From positions 124,001 to 188,000 of the forward strand of contig JAKLMB010000033.1 of assembly GCA_022813625.1 (NCBI GenBank): DNA of 64,000 bases, written 5' to 3'. The position numbers and the translations under genes were made by a program. Positions 10,687-23,153 of this stretch are shown in pieces. Numbering within the stretch: the first letter of the stretch is position 1; each line of letters begins with the position of its first letter. Under the pieces are notes generated by a model. The model was not told the DNA's origin, did no database searches, and saw only the letters and a program-made list of their open reading frames with translations. Origin of the DNA: Aaosphaeria pasadenensis (taxonomy: Eukaryota; Ascomycota; Dothideomycetes; Pleosporales).

Positions 10687-12947
10687 ATTGATGCTGGCGA
10701 TGGATATTGAAGGTGCGGGTGGTGGTTTGGTAGATCCTCTATGGGTAAATGGTAGAGATAGAATGCCCTCAAAGTAGATGGTATGCACTGTAGATAGGCG
10801 TGGATGGAAGGATTGATTGAATATCTTTTCCTGGTTCGAGAGATATGCCTTATATACAATTTCCACTCTTTCCGCCAACACTGAAAATTCATAGCATATC
10901 CGATTATATCGATGGATGGCTTGGTCTTCTGGTCGTGGTGCGACCTGGAACCCCCATCTTCATTTTACATCCTAGCCTGTTCGGTCACGGAGATCATAGT
11001 AAAACGCACCCTAAGCTTCCACGATATAAAAAAGTTGATTGCCATTGTAGGCTGAGGCGCGGCGAAATCCACCAACAGGGAAATCAGACGTCGGGCCAAG
11101 GTAAGTTTGAGGAAAGGTTGGTCACTGGGCGTATGGAGTTGTATAACGGTCGTTACACGTGATCGTTGCACAAAGCACCGGGTGGACTGTACGGGCCGGT
11201 ACGGTGTAGTGCCCAGTGCCACCGACGAGATGAGGCATAGATTAAAGAATTACGGTATTTGGAAAATTGCGGGGACGGTGGCAACCTCGTGGTGGGTTTT
11301 CCCCATGTCAACCGGGTTTTTGCTGTGACACGGTTAATTTATATAGAGTGGCTTGACCCCAGGAATGAGCGCGCGTGGTAAGCGACTCCAGGAACCTGTC
11401 CCCGCGTTTCCGAAAGAGCCTCGCAGAAAAGGCTGGATACTTCGACATGTATTCGCCTGGGTTGCACACGAAAACATGTCGTGCCGAATTTGGAAACATT
11501 GGTGGAAATTTGGAGGGCAACGTTTGGGCAGCAACCGCATAGATGGGTTCAAGGCATGTGTCGCCATTGCTGGTTCATCTAAATAATTATCGTTTTCTAG
11601 AGATGGAAGGAATATACCGAATAGAATAGAAGACTGTAAATTGATCAATTCCCTTTGTTAGTATCATGGTATGTTCTCAACGGCCATATCTACGGACATT
11701 TGATGCGGTCGCATCGCAGAATATAAGCCGATGCACATTTTCTCTGGTAGCGAGGCGGGAGGCAAAGGGCGCCATATGGTCAACCAATGTTCCTTTCCAA
11801 GGGACACAATCCTCTCTTAAAATTCGAATTACCATTACCATCGCATTTGTAACATGGCACTCGTATAGGCTACACGTTAACAGCCACGCGAGGATAGAGT
11901 GTTGTTACGTGGTGGCACGAAGGTCATTTATCGTCGAGTGGGGAACAGCGCACTTCGACGGGATTGGATTCGTCCATCTTCAATTTGATTATTGTCTGAC
12001 GCGACGCAAAGGATATGTGAAATACGATCCGTTGGTGTGCTCCTCCACTCTCCCTTGGACGATCACCTCACAGTGTCCGGGGCGCACTCCAAAGGACAAT
12101 ACGAGGTGTTAGCTAGCCCGCCACTTTCGCTCCTGGCCGCAACCAATGAGCTTAATGGAATCTTCAATCTTTTGTGCCTTACTAGAGGAGGAATGTTTCT
12201 GTATACATCAGGTATAATGCAGGCCTCACATCTCCAGCCCAGGTGGTAGCCCAGAAAGCCATCACATTTTCGCCATCTCTTGATCTTACACTGCCCAACT
12301 GAAGCGTCGACAAGACACATGTCATGTCATTGATATCGTGACTTGCAAGTTTCAACTCTCCTCCGCAGTGGATGCTCCCCGTTCTGTCGATCTGTCTGGA
12401 AATACTGACCTCAATGGTCTTATGATACTGAGCACATCCGTAACAAAGTAGGCAAAGGTCAAGATATCATATTGAATCGGCCAACAAAAAAACAGTTCAT
12501 TACAAGTTCACATTATTATTAATGGGTTACGGACCGGACAGTTTTGGAAGTTTTGCGAACGAGTTCACGCCGGTTGGATCCACATCAGTATCCACATCGG
12601 CACGCACAGATACCCACCCAAAATGGTGCCAAAAAAGCTGCAAAAAACAGCAAAAAAACATACAACAGCGGGGATTCGCTGATGGTCACCCACTCAACTA
12701 CTAGTCCGCCGGTACATTGCTTAAGTATGGCTGAGCGAACGGGAAGCCCTGTTTTCAATGTCCAATGGTCGTATGTGAAAGATGAAATGAAAACATAGTT
12801 AGATATTTGGTAGTATTTGAGAGAACTCATTGACGTGCAACACTCTATCTTGCTAATCATCAATGTCGGTTTGCCGCATTCTAACCCATATTTCCCATCA
12901 TTACGGCTCGGAACAGTTGTGATTACGTGATATCAGTAACTACACAT
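10687..12947. other. 2.3-kb intergenic region, LPMO promoter
   Basis: It holds the promoter of the LPMO gene at its left end and the 3' flank of the nitrilase-like gene at its right end. The longest frame (148 codons at 11666-12112) has no recognisable family or codon pattern. I see no gene. Confidence 0.5.
10849..10856 (-). promoter_or_regulatory. TATA box of the AA9 gene
   Basis: On the minus strand this reads TATATAAG, about 165 bases before the LPMO start codon, a plausible distance for a strongly regulated fungal secreted-enzyme gene with a leader of about 100 bases or more. Confidence 0.45.
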
Positions 12948-14130
12948 TCATGCCTTCTGTCCAGCTTTACCAGGCTTGATAACGTCCTTAATGGACACAC
13001 TAAGCTGGGGAACCATGGAGCCCTCTTTCTTAGGGACGGATGCAGGAAAGCTGTTCACAATCTGGTCCAGAATGCCCCACGAGAACTGTCCGTCCAAGTC
13101 GTAAGGTTTGCGCAAGTCAAACTCTGTCGTGTTGATACTGTGATAGAGAAATGGCTGCTGCTCAAAACTGGCGTTGGCAGAAACGTTGGCAACCATGATT
13201 CCAGTAGGGCCATGAATGAATGCAGATCCTACGGCAGGCGTCAGTGTCCATGTATTGCCTTGTATCGCGTAGGTGCTGACAGCGCCCTGGTTGACCACGT
13301 CGTTTGCAAACCAAGGTGCCGTGGGGTCGAGTGAATCTTGGAGATAGGGGAAAGCAGCGAAGTGAAGGGACTCTTGCTGAACATGCATGTTGAATGTCAT
13401 GCTAGGCCAGTAATGCCTAGGGATATGATTAGTACGTGTTGACTTGAACCACAAGGGATATCCAGACTCACTCAAAGCATTCCAACATTCCCCAACGTCC
13501 ATAGGCTGTGCGGATCACCTGGAGGCCATCAACGGTTCCATCAGAGAAAATATCTCTTTCGCCGCCTGATGGTCGCAGTTTGCGCCTGTGTAACAGTATA
13601 TCACCAGAAGGTCCAACCAGCGTTTGCGACATATAGATGTGGTCATCCTCGCGCTCGGCGAAGTTGATCTGTGCATAGATACCGATTTCTCTGACAGCTT
13701 CAGTCAACCGAGTCCAGTATTTGTCACCCAAGACCATGGCACTATCAGCGTAAAGAGGAAGGTATGTCTCTCGAAAGTAGTCATCCGTGAGTTCTCCCTT
13801 GGGGTGTCTAGGTACAATTGGTGTTAGAGGCTGAAAAATGCAATGGGGACGAGGCTCATACCCAGGAAACCAAAGCTCGGGAAAAGCGACTACATCGGCT
13901 CCGTTCGCCCTTGCAGCATGCATCAGGCTGATACCAGCTTCGACCACCGCTGTCATGTTGAGATCAACACCACGGTAGTCTTTGTTGTCAATGGGAAGTG
14001 GCCAGTTTGGCGGAGGCGCCCGTACCAAGGCCACGGTGAGATTTCCACGATCGATCGAGGGAAGACATGGCGCGGCGTACACACCAGCTAAAGGAAGTAG
14101 CAGAAAAATGCGTGTGAGGAGCTTCATCAT
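12948..14130 (-). CDS. Secreted nitrilase-like carbon-nitrogen hydrolase
   Basis: The best model has three exons: 13862-14130, 13472-13807 and 12948-13416, giving 357 residues. The catalytic triad of the nitrilase superfamily is visible: Glu85 (FPELWFPG), Lys166 (HRRKLRPS) and Cys200 (GMLECFEHYWP). The family converts nitriles to acids or ammonia, or cleaves related C-N bonds. An N-terminal signal peptide (LLTRIFLLLPLAGVYA) predicts secretion, which is unusual because most nitrilases are cytosolic; in that respect it resembles fungal extracellular CN-hydrolases. Intron 13417-13471 (GTGAGT...CTAG) is required. Intron 13808-13861 is 54 bases, in frame and without a stop, with GTATGAG, CTAACAC and TAG signals; removing it restores the expected ELWFPG-HPKG spacing. 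The retained form would insert 18 residues next to the active-site glutamate. Confidence 0.88.
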
Positions 14131-16197
14131 GATGGCCGGGTGTTTTATTTTGCCTTGAATGGTAATCTGGCGGTCGTACTGGGATGTTCTGAAGCCTAAT
14201 GTTCATTCACAAGAGGATAATGGTTCTTTATACTCTGTTCGATGTTACTCCGTAAATACAAATTTTCCATGACACATGTCTTCTTTGATTCATGATTATT
14301 GTCGAGCAGCTGGGAGTCTTCGATCACGTTCAGGCACTGTAGAGTGGGATATTCCCCGCCCCTATCAGTTGGGTCCCTGCAGACACGCTCCCTAAGCCGC
14401 CCTGGAGTTAGCTCTATCTGAGACTCGTGGGAAATGTGGATTTGACTTTGGTACCTTATACGTAGTCTTTGCTACGCCTTGATAAGTTGCTAAACATTTG
14501 CTAGCGTTATCAAGGACATCACAACAGCTCATGGCGATATCAATTCTTGAACCAGTGCCAGAGATATCGATTTTTGGGGATAATTCGCATCCCATACTGA
14601 GCCTGGCCGCGGCGCATTTGGAGTAGAAACTATCACATCCATGTTATGCCGATAGAGCATATACAACATCTCGTTGGAAACGGTTGAGTTTACGAGGTTC
14701 ATGTTTCATGAGCATACGTAAGTGTCGAGTGCTCCTACGATCCAGTGTAGAGCAACAATAGTACGAGAACGACTAGCTGTAGCGGTGTAAAACTTACTAT
14801 ACACTTAGAAGGACCCATGGAAACAAACAAAGACGCTACAGTAAGAGTCTGCATCCTGTTGCTACTGGTAGAATTATTGACGGTGGAAGGTAGTTCAATA
14901 ATTTTACTTTTGTTACTAAACCGATAAGTTGATGCTATCAGTGACGGCTAAAGATCAAAGAAATCCTAGTGTAGCCATCCCAGATTCGATGCCGAAGTCA
15001 TCTGCCTATCTGGATCGATGTGCAGTGGCCACTCTGGAAACGCCACAGATCAGCGTCGACAACCTCACTGAGAATGGCTGCCCTTGGAGGCTTATAAATA
15101 CCCCTTTGAATGAATTCGAAGAAAAATAGCTCGGGCAATGTAGTTGTCAACGCTCTAGGAAAACCTAAGCACCGTCATACCACGAAAATACTTGCATTGT
15201 GGAAGAGACTGTAAAGACATCCGACAGACCAATCACATCATTTCAGGGTATCAAAACCATGAACACTCCCACCATGAACCAGTCCTGATCATCTTGTCTG
15301 GACTAGTGAGTATGCCGTTGCGGCATTTCGGCAGACTGGGCGGCAACCCTATTTGATTCGTCCCCGAAATGAACCAATCATGGCTGGGGGCAATTCCTCC
15401 TTTCGCGAGGCAGAAGAACCCTTTAACACAGCAATAGCTATCGCAAAGGCCTTTTAGACAATCGAGACCAAAGAGAATAACGTAAGAATATCAATTTTCA
15501 TAGATGCTGCGCCTTGCCTCACTAGATGGATATCTTACGCTCGGGCCTGTGTGGTTCTTTTGAATTCACCATTGCTTTAATCTTCGAGGACTTTGATGTG
15601 GGAACTTGGAGCCCCCCGCGCGATCAGTCGTTCTGGAATTCTTAGATCGTGGCAGAAATGGTTTGTAGACTATCTCTCAAAATGTGGCATTGCTGGACCA
15701 ATTGGTACTGTCGACGCTCCCTGGATTCTGTCGACGACCTATCCAAGTATCGGTCTCAGCGAGCTGGTTCACGCAGTTAATAACCTTCCAGTGCATGGGA
15801 AGCTCCGAAAATGTGCATACTTATCTTTACCCCTTATGTTGAGACGGCGATATCTCATGAACACACTTGTTTATGAGTAGCTGAAAGTAGCTGAATAAGG
15901 TACAGTGCTCGGATACTAGTCTCAATATCGACTATGGAGGAAACTCTTCTCATGAATAGATACTTTGATTCTATGTGTTCCCTGTCTGGCCCGCCGTGAG
16001 GTCATAATCTTCGCGTGATGGATCATGATGTGATCCAGTGTGAGCTAACCCTGGCCCGAAGGCTGACCCATCAGAGGCCATCCTACAACATTTGTTTTTC
16101 CGTCGTACCGATCACAACCCGAAGTATCATTCTAGGTGCCGTCTATCTCCCTGCCCGCGACATGTTCTGTGTTCTGAGCGTTGAAGCCCTCTTGTAG
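14131..16197. other. 2.1-kb gene-free region, possible relic
   Basis: No intact gene. A 95-codon plus-strand frame at 15593-15880 and the DNA just before it (about 15250-15590) give patches of protein-like translation interrupted by stops and frame changes. It could be a decayed gene, but I could not assign a family. Confidence 0.35.
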
Positions 16198-17021
16198 TTA
16201 TATCCTCTGAGAGATCTGTTCCGCCGCCGCCTCAAGATCGTCAACCACAGTGGTAGGCTGAGTCAGAAACGGGAAATGGCCAGCCGAAGTTCGGTAAGTC
16301 AAAGTTCCTGAGCCCAACTGCTTAACCATTGCTTCTTGAATTTCAAGGGGTAACGCGGTGTCGTTCTCGGCATGAATGTAGGCGCAGGGAATGTCGTGCC
16401 ATGGCTCGTAGCTAACCTCATCCGTAAACGAGTTCTCGCACTGCGGCTGTAACTTTGCAATCCATCGATTAGCCTCTTCAGGTTCCAGATCATTGAATAG
16501 AACCTTCTCTGGCGTCATGGGAGTCACTGAATCATTCTGTATTCATGGCATGTTAGCTGAGTCGTTTCCACATTGCGGCGTACGTTACTCCGTATGAAAT
16601 GGGATCTCACCTCAAGATGCATCCACGGAGGCAATTGACCTCCCAGCATTTTCTTAAGACTCATTCCCTTGGGAGTAACGAAAGATGCGATGTATGTAAA
16701 CAGAATCACCCCACCTAGGAGACCTTGTTCAGCGCGCTGTTTGATCCCAAAACCCTGGGCTGCCTCAGCACCGACGAGACCACCGTAGGAGTGTACGGCC
16801 AAAATTATCTTCTTGCCTTCATCGGCGAGGCGCTGTAATATTGCGCGAATGACAGCTGCATCATCCTGCAGATGCATCGTTGGCGGGTTCGCACCAACCG
16901 TACGATTCGTGGCTGTCTCTGATTGCCAACCTCGGGAAGCAAGGATGCTTCGGACTTCGTCGAAAACTTCATGGCCAGACCGGGCTCCAGGCACAAAGAC
17001 AATTGTGGGTTTTGAACTCAT
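16198..17021 (-). CDS. Alpha/beta hydrolase (small esterase-like)
   Basis: Exons 16611-17021 and 16198-16536 give 249 residues. The 74-base intron (GTGAGA...ACAG, phase 0) joins PPWMHLE to NDSVTPMTPE. The fold-defining elements of the AB_hydrolase_6 type are present: an N-terminal strand TIVFVPGA, a nucleophile elbow VHSYGG (Ser78), a late acid AENDTALP (Asp196) and a catalytic SAGHFPF histidine (His224). The full triad predicts activity on ester or similar bonds, but substrates in this broad family cannot be read from sequence. There is no signal peptide, so the protein is probably cytosolic. The second exon begins within conserved cap-domain sequence, and both splice sites fit the fungal consensus. 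Confidence 0.9.
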
Positions 17022-18485
17022 GGCTGGCGGAGGATTTTATTGACGATGTGTTTCAACAATGGCGTCGCTGTTCGTCTAAGAATTGACACTTGGTAGCTAT
17101 CGGTAGTAGGTCGGTTCCCGTTGTGCTGATGAAGGCGATGATTTTACTGTGCTGAGTCTCTTTCACAAATAGGATGTAATTAGATGACTGGGGTGAGTAC
17201 CTTATGTATGAACATACACGGTCGGTCGCGGCGATCGGGTTCAAACGACTTCTACAGTACTGGTACGGGCGCCAGCCCGGCAAGAGACTTGACACAGCAC
17301 TAATGTCCATCAAGTCAACGTTCGCAGGGTCTATAGCTTACAAAATGCTTTCTAGCATCATCTGAAGATCTGGAGTTTAGATGTGCTTGGAGAATGCGGA
17401 GATCGCTGCCAGATTGGGTCAGATAGTTTCTGGATCTGAGGCCCCTGTTAGAGGACAGTAGGCATCGGCATCGCCCATTTCAAAGCAGGGCCACGCTGGG
17501 GTTAATAGGCTTTGAAGTCGTTTTGGTGTGAGTAGTTGCCGAACGTTTGCCAGAGTGCCGATTCTCATGGGGTGCAAGCGCCGATTCTTGGGAGTGGTAG
17601 GCAATCAATTAAATGCCGATTCTTATGGTGGTCAGTAAAGCGCCGACTGTTGTCCGTAGAGCGTCATCTAGCTCTCCGAGTACTGTATTCTTTCACTTGC
17701 AATGATGGAATGGTCGATATTGCGAATGAATCTAACAGATCTCGAGAGTGTTACCAGTAGAGCCTATGTATCGAAACTAAATACCAACACGTTCAAAGTT
17801 CTCAATGCATACAACTCTCTGGTCACTTGCGAGCCCTCTAATAACCAAAATTATGCAGTCAACAATGTGGCCAACGATTTGGCTCACAAAGTAAATCCAC
17901 GCTAACGGAAGGGATCTAAACACGGCAGTTTATATTATTAGTGCTGGCGGACTTAAGGGCCCCGAGTCTTTTAAAACCTCCGATCAAGGGGCTGCCAAGC
18001 CATTTCATCCACACTTTCCCAGCGGAGGGTTCCGTACAGACGTCATGCCTCAAACTTGCAGCTTTCTATCCAATCATTGATGGTGAGAAAATCACATATA
18101 GGGTCGTTGTTCCACAAGAACACGAAATTTGTTGGGGCCTCTGTGGTTGCCACCATTGGGCAAACGGTAAATCAGCATGGTTTCAGCGGCAGTTTAATCC
18201 TCCACCCAAGACATTGTGTTACTACGTTTCTCGTTTTTGAAGATCACAAGTTTAATAGAAGACGCAATTTGTGTAAGTGATTGGTGATTTAGCAAACTGG
18301 GGGTCACTGTTGGATTTGTAAATAGGGTTGGGTATTTTATATTTGAACGTCTTGGTCATTATGAGTATCAACCAGTCGACGACGAGCGATTCGTTCGGTA
18401 CCTGTTGAGTGGATCTATAAATCTATGGTATATAATTCTTGCAGTAACTTGATAGGCTACGTGGTCTCATAAAATTAGGTTCTAG
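17022..18485. other. 1.5-kb intergenic region
   Basis: This is the 5' flank of the hydrolase gene and the 3' flank of the ArAE_2 membrane-protein gene. Short frames only. It contains five GCCGA-headed repeats (17538-17651), listed separately. Confidence 0.5.
17538..17651 (+). repeat. Five spaced GCCGA(N)TT elements
   Basis: GCCGAACGTT at 17538, GCCGATTCTC at 17557, GCCGATTCTT at 17580, GCCGATTCTT at 17615 and GCCGACTGTT at 17642, all in the same orientation with 19-35 base spacing. The cluster lies about 520 bases upstream of the alpha/beta hydrolase start. It could be a regulator-binding array or a degenerate tandem repeat. Confidence 0.4.
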
Positions 18486-21400
18486 CTAGTTAAAGTCAAC
18501 AACGCCAACTAGGCTCTCGATATGGGTTACAAGAACCTCTAGTTCGCTTGTAATCATGTTGGAAATAACCTCCATAACTGCAAATGCAGAGTAGCCAGTC
18601 TCCTGCATATGCTGACTACTTAGGATATTGGGGTCAAGTGCCGAAAGCTTCTCCGACAGATGATATGCTTTCGGCAGATCTAAGCGCGGTGGCAGTGATC
18701 GGCCTGTAGAAACAGCAGCTGAGAGCTGACAGAACATCGAGCTCACGCTGAGCTCTGTGGCGTTTACTGGTCCGATCAATTTCGAAAGATCCACAAGCCA
18801 CTTGCGATCTCCATCATGATAGTGCAGAGATCCATCTGGGTTGTTTGATGACCAGACCTGCGTTGCATAGGACATGAGCGAGACATATTCGAGGAGACTG
18901 TTTGTAAAGTCAGATTGAAAATCACCGGCCTTACACGTGAAAGATCGACTTCTAAGAGCACTTACAGACTAAGTTGTGAGGTAATGTTCTGGAACGTCGC
19001 TATAGGAAATCGCCCACCTAAGCTTGGTTCGTACTTTTGGAGGCATACATTGTGCGAGACCTGAGCATTCAGAAACATGATTTTGTTAAACATTGCTTTT
19101 CGTGTGTGCGACAAGACACGGCCGCGGCTGTCCTTGTCGGCTGCGTCGCCCTCAGTATTACGAAGCCTGGCTTTGATAGTGGAATGTACAACGGCGTGAT
19201 AGTTTGCGAGGAGCTCCATGTTGACTGCAATCTGTGAACGGAGGAGCCCTCTTGCGGTAATAGGGTATGGAAGGTACGTGAAGACGATGGATGCACATGT
19301 ACCCCACAGCACACAGGCTACCCGCAAAGCTGCCACGTAGTAGGGCGGGAAAACGTAGATTCCACCTGATTCAGCAGCTTTGACGCCGATTTTACGGACT
19401 TGAAGCTCGTAACCGATCGTAAGAACTTCAGTGATGAAGATGACCAGCCACCCAATGATATACTTGGGCCATCGGAGCAGAAAGTACATCTGCAAGAATG
19501 CTACGAACCACATCACCACGATGACGCCTCTGTTTGTAATCAGTCAGGTGGCTCTAATAGGGAAGGGTAAAACGCACGGAACATTTCCGTTAGGAATATA
19601 CCACACAGCATAACAGATGATCAAGGCCGCGAAAGAACCAAGTATTCGGAGGAAGTATGATACTCCAGATTGCCCCGCTGACATATTCGCTCCGATAGCT
19701 GCTATAATGACGGACCAAATCAGCCGGTAATGAGTGAAGATCTCCTGAGTCTGATGGAGGTATGCGATGATCGCGCATGACATGGTAGCACTAAACTTGA
19801 TGTTAGTACTGAGATGAAGTGATCCCCAAGCACTACTTGCCATGCTGATCTAAAGCCAAAACTGAGTTCTGGTCCCCTAAGAAACGACTGAAACCTTCGG
19901 ACCTTAACTCCAAATCTTTCGTAAGCGTTTCGAGGTGGGAGGTGATCAATGTCGTGCGCGATTTGATTTGTCGTCTTCCACATGAGATTTCTTTCATCTT
20001 TTCGATTAGGTCTGTCGTCGTCAGGCAATGGCGTATCTGTGGTGTCGTATACACTAAGAAACCAATTCCAGACTCTTCTTAGGGAAGGCACTATGAGCCT
20101 ATTCCTGGACATTGTTCCATTAGCAACAACCCCATCAGAAAATCGTGACAGGTTAAGCACTGCAACACCAGTAGTATGGATCTATGCCAAGTGTTAGTTA
20201 CAGCGACTTTCGAATACCTAGTGAATGGCCGTTGTGCGTTTTAGCTTACCATGTGTTGCATGTATAGAATCAAATACAATTGCTTGCGATCTCTGTGCAC
20301 ATTTGTACCGGATGACTGGTCTAGATTTTCGCCTGAATCGTGGCAAGTTGGATTCGGCAATGTATTGGATGTCCTGCTTTCGCTGTTCGCCCAGACCGTT
20401 AAGGCCTCCGCACGTCGTTCCATGAATTCGTTCAACTTTGCGTCTAGAAGCTGTGAAAATTGAGCATTGCCGGGACTTATCGTTTGCCCATCTGCTTCCA
20501 CGTCGATATTGTTTGCTTTGGTGGCATTCGCTCCGAAGGAAAATATACTTTTCTTTGCAGGATGACTGATCTCAAGCTGAAGCGCAGCATGTTCGATGCC
20601 ATCCTTTGTAAGGTCAATTACGCTATGCGCAGAGTCAAGGAGAGCTCCAATGGAGTTTCGCCAGATCCTGTCGTATTCTTCTGAATCGTGCGATGATAAA
20701 GGTTTCTCCATTTCCGCATGGCCAATTTTCATTTTAGATTCATAATCGGACGGAGCCCAACCCCCGTCCTTTTGAACTTGTTTCAAGATGTCCGGAAGAT
20801 GAGCAATACCGCTCCTACACATTGACTGTTAGTACAACTATTTTCTGGCAAAATCTATGTCACAAATTGATTATACACCAGACTTACAGCGGCATCAAAA
20901 TTCTGCGACAGAGGTCACTCATGTGGCCAATATCCTTGGCTGATAGCTTTCCCCAAGCAAACTCTCGTTTTGCCATGGCAAGATCTCGATGTATTTGCAC
21001 GTATGTGCCCTTGACCTTTGCCATTGTTGCTCGTAATTCCGGTTCTTTCTGATCAACAGAAAACGCCGAGTTTGCTTGAAGTGTCTCCAAATACTCTCCA
21101 GATTCGGTAAGCATTTCGCGAACGCCATGGAGAAACTTTTCTTGAAGTTCGAATATCTCGGTTCGACAAGTGACTGGAAATATAACCATACCACTTACGA
21201 AGGAGATCGCGACTCCGGTGTAATAGCATCGAGTAGTAAGATAGATCAGGCTCCAGCATTGCTCCCAGGTATGGAATCGTGAGCAGGAAGTATACTGGAC
21301 GATGACGAAAATGTTGTAGAGAATCGTCGGGATGAGAAGTGCAGGATACCGAGCCTGCATACTGTTGCTCACCAATATGTTACAAAAAAGCCAAATGGCG

Positions 21401-21892
21401 GTGATTGCTGAAATTTGTCAGCTTCAAGTCTGCTGGTACTTCCGCAATACCGGCACGGAGCGTTGTTCAAGTTTGCCTGCATACCACTCTGTGAAGAATT
21501 ATACTGGTGCAGATTCTGTGGATCTGTATGGTGCCGAGCCTGAATGCCAGACCAAGTGGAAAGCATGGTGATCGGGATTGCTATGGCAGTGTAGAGGCAG
21601 ATGTTAAAGGTCATTTCGATCAACTTTGCGCGCGGTAGAACATTGACTGTAACGACAGAAATGATAGACACTAGGAATCCTAAAGATGTATAGACCTCGG
21701 ACACGGCAGTGCTCTGATAGAAAGCTAGAGATATGGCTACCGGGACAGATCCCCTGTTGAAGCTGGTCAGTTCTGCAAGACTTTGGCAAATGTTTTCTGG
21801 TGAACGCACTTGAACATCTGGAAGATCATGTGCCGATCGATGAGCAAATTATCCCAGGCCGCTCGAAGGCGAGCCTTCAAAGAAGATGCCAT
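18486..21892 (-). CDS. ArAE_2/DUF2421 membrane protein (aromatic acid exporter-like)
   Basis: Eight exons: 21810-21892, 21485-21753, 20888-21407, 20250-20814, 19841-20181, 19578-19790, 18966-19529 and 18486-18897, giving 988 residues. The phases close perfectly. The order matches the fungal ER-transporter 6TM N-terminal family (PF10337) followed by an FUSC-like second membrane block and a DUF2421 tail. The N-terminus (MASSLKARLRAAWDNLL...MFKGSVPVAISLAFYQ) and the YNSSQSAITAIWLFFCNILV segment appear only after splicing. The second membrane block starts FGFRSACATMSCAIIAYL, with TQEIFTHYRLIW and AIGANMSAGQSG. By analogy with bacterial aromatic acid exporters it may move aromatic acids or similar toxic anions; its location (ER or plasma membrane) and substrate are unproven. 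The intron at 19791-19840 begins GC rather than GT. Confidence 0.88.
19791..19840 (-). other. GC-AG intron
   Basis: A 50-base intron of the ArAE_2 gene with donor GCAAGT, branch site TACTAACA and acceptor TTTAG. No GT donor nearby gives the needed phase, and the GC donor restores the family sequence RSACATMS. GC donors are a minor but real class in fungi. Confidence 0.75.
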
Positions 21893-23153
21893 ATTGCGTC
21901 GTTCAATTCTAGTACGACCAAGAGGATTGATTGAAGGTGGACATAAATATTTCGTACTGGCCTGGTGACCAAAAGGTGTAGATGTGAGAAGACTTAAGTA
22001 GGAGCAAGACATTAGACGCCACTATCAGAATATTTCATTAAGGTTGGCGGAGGCGATGCACTACTCAAGAGAACATGGTACTATGACGATGTGGTCGATA
22101 CATCCCAGGGTTCCGGTGGTTGTAAAGATTTCGGAGCACCTTCGGGGACCCTTCGGAGAATCGCCCCCTGCCCCATCGGAAGTCGAGAGTGAGTGATAAA
22201 CTTAACAAGTAAATCTTGAAGGAAATGAAAAATGCGTGATGCGTTATAATTTGATACATCTGAGTCCTGTTTCTGTGACCAGTCCTAAATTTTCCCTCTC
22301 AATCATCGCCCTGATCCCTACTATCTGATGATACACCATCGCCATCATCAAGGTGACAATAGCGCCACAGACGCGAACACGATCTGACCAATCAGAACAG
22401 TGCTATCGGTCCATCCCCACCTGGGACGAATTGAAAATGAATAGCATAGCAACACAAATCAATTATCCCCTTCAAGTTGTAGAGGTAGGGAGAGTCGCAC
22501 ATAGTCATCCACTTAAATGCTAGCCTGCAATTACAATATTTAAGAATAACTTTGCACATATGCAGCCCTACTTTTGCTGTCTAGTAGTTCTATGCAAGAG
22601 TAAAGTCTTAAAGTAGAATCCTGCGTACATGATTTCTACAGCATGCGTACCCTTGTTCTCAAGGCGATAATTAGTATGTGTTTTGAACCAGTTTGATCGA
22701 CGTAGGAATCTCGTTCGCAGGATCCGTAAATGCGTGAGTGATGACAAACAATAAAAAAACTTATGATCAGAACTCTTCTCAAGCCTTTCGAATTTATTAC
22801 TGTTATTAGGTATATTGAAGCTAGATTGCGCAACGATCAAAGTTGTCAACTGCGATGTTAGAATTACTTGAGTAGGAAATACAGCACCTATCGACAATAT
22901 CAATCAGTTCGCTTATCATGGGAATTGAAAGCAGCGCTAAGCAAAACACGCAACTGGTCAGATTTGCAGGCGCTGCTGTGCCGTATGCAGGGGCATCACA
23001 GTCACAATGTCTCAGATAGTAGAAGCCGCCAGGGCTAAGTGCGGAGAGAACCTGACTGACACTATCTAAATAATTACGATTGTGTTGTTCGATTGAGAAT
23101 ACTCATGTTTTCTCTTTTATTGGGACATTCAACACGCCCAGACCCATAGAACA
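21893..23153. other. 1.3-kb divergent promoter region
   Basis: It separates the divergently transcribed ArAE_2 gene and the NO VEIN-like gene. The longest frame (111 codons, minus strand at 22568-22903) is not protein-like. No other feature seen. Confidence 0.5.

Noticed and set aside
10687..10881. N-terminal extension of the LPMO frame (65 codons)
   Set aside because: AA9 enzymes need the histidine right after the signal peptide to be N-terminal; the extension would bury the signal peptide. The region holds the TATA box and leader.
11666..12112. 148-codon plus-strand frame
   Set aside because: Amino-acid composition looks random (many Cys, Arg, Ser), and no conserved motif or leader signal is present.
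17225..17250. GGGTTCAAA segment resembling a tRNA T-loop
   Set aside because: No matching acceptor, D or anticodon stems could be folded around it.
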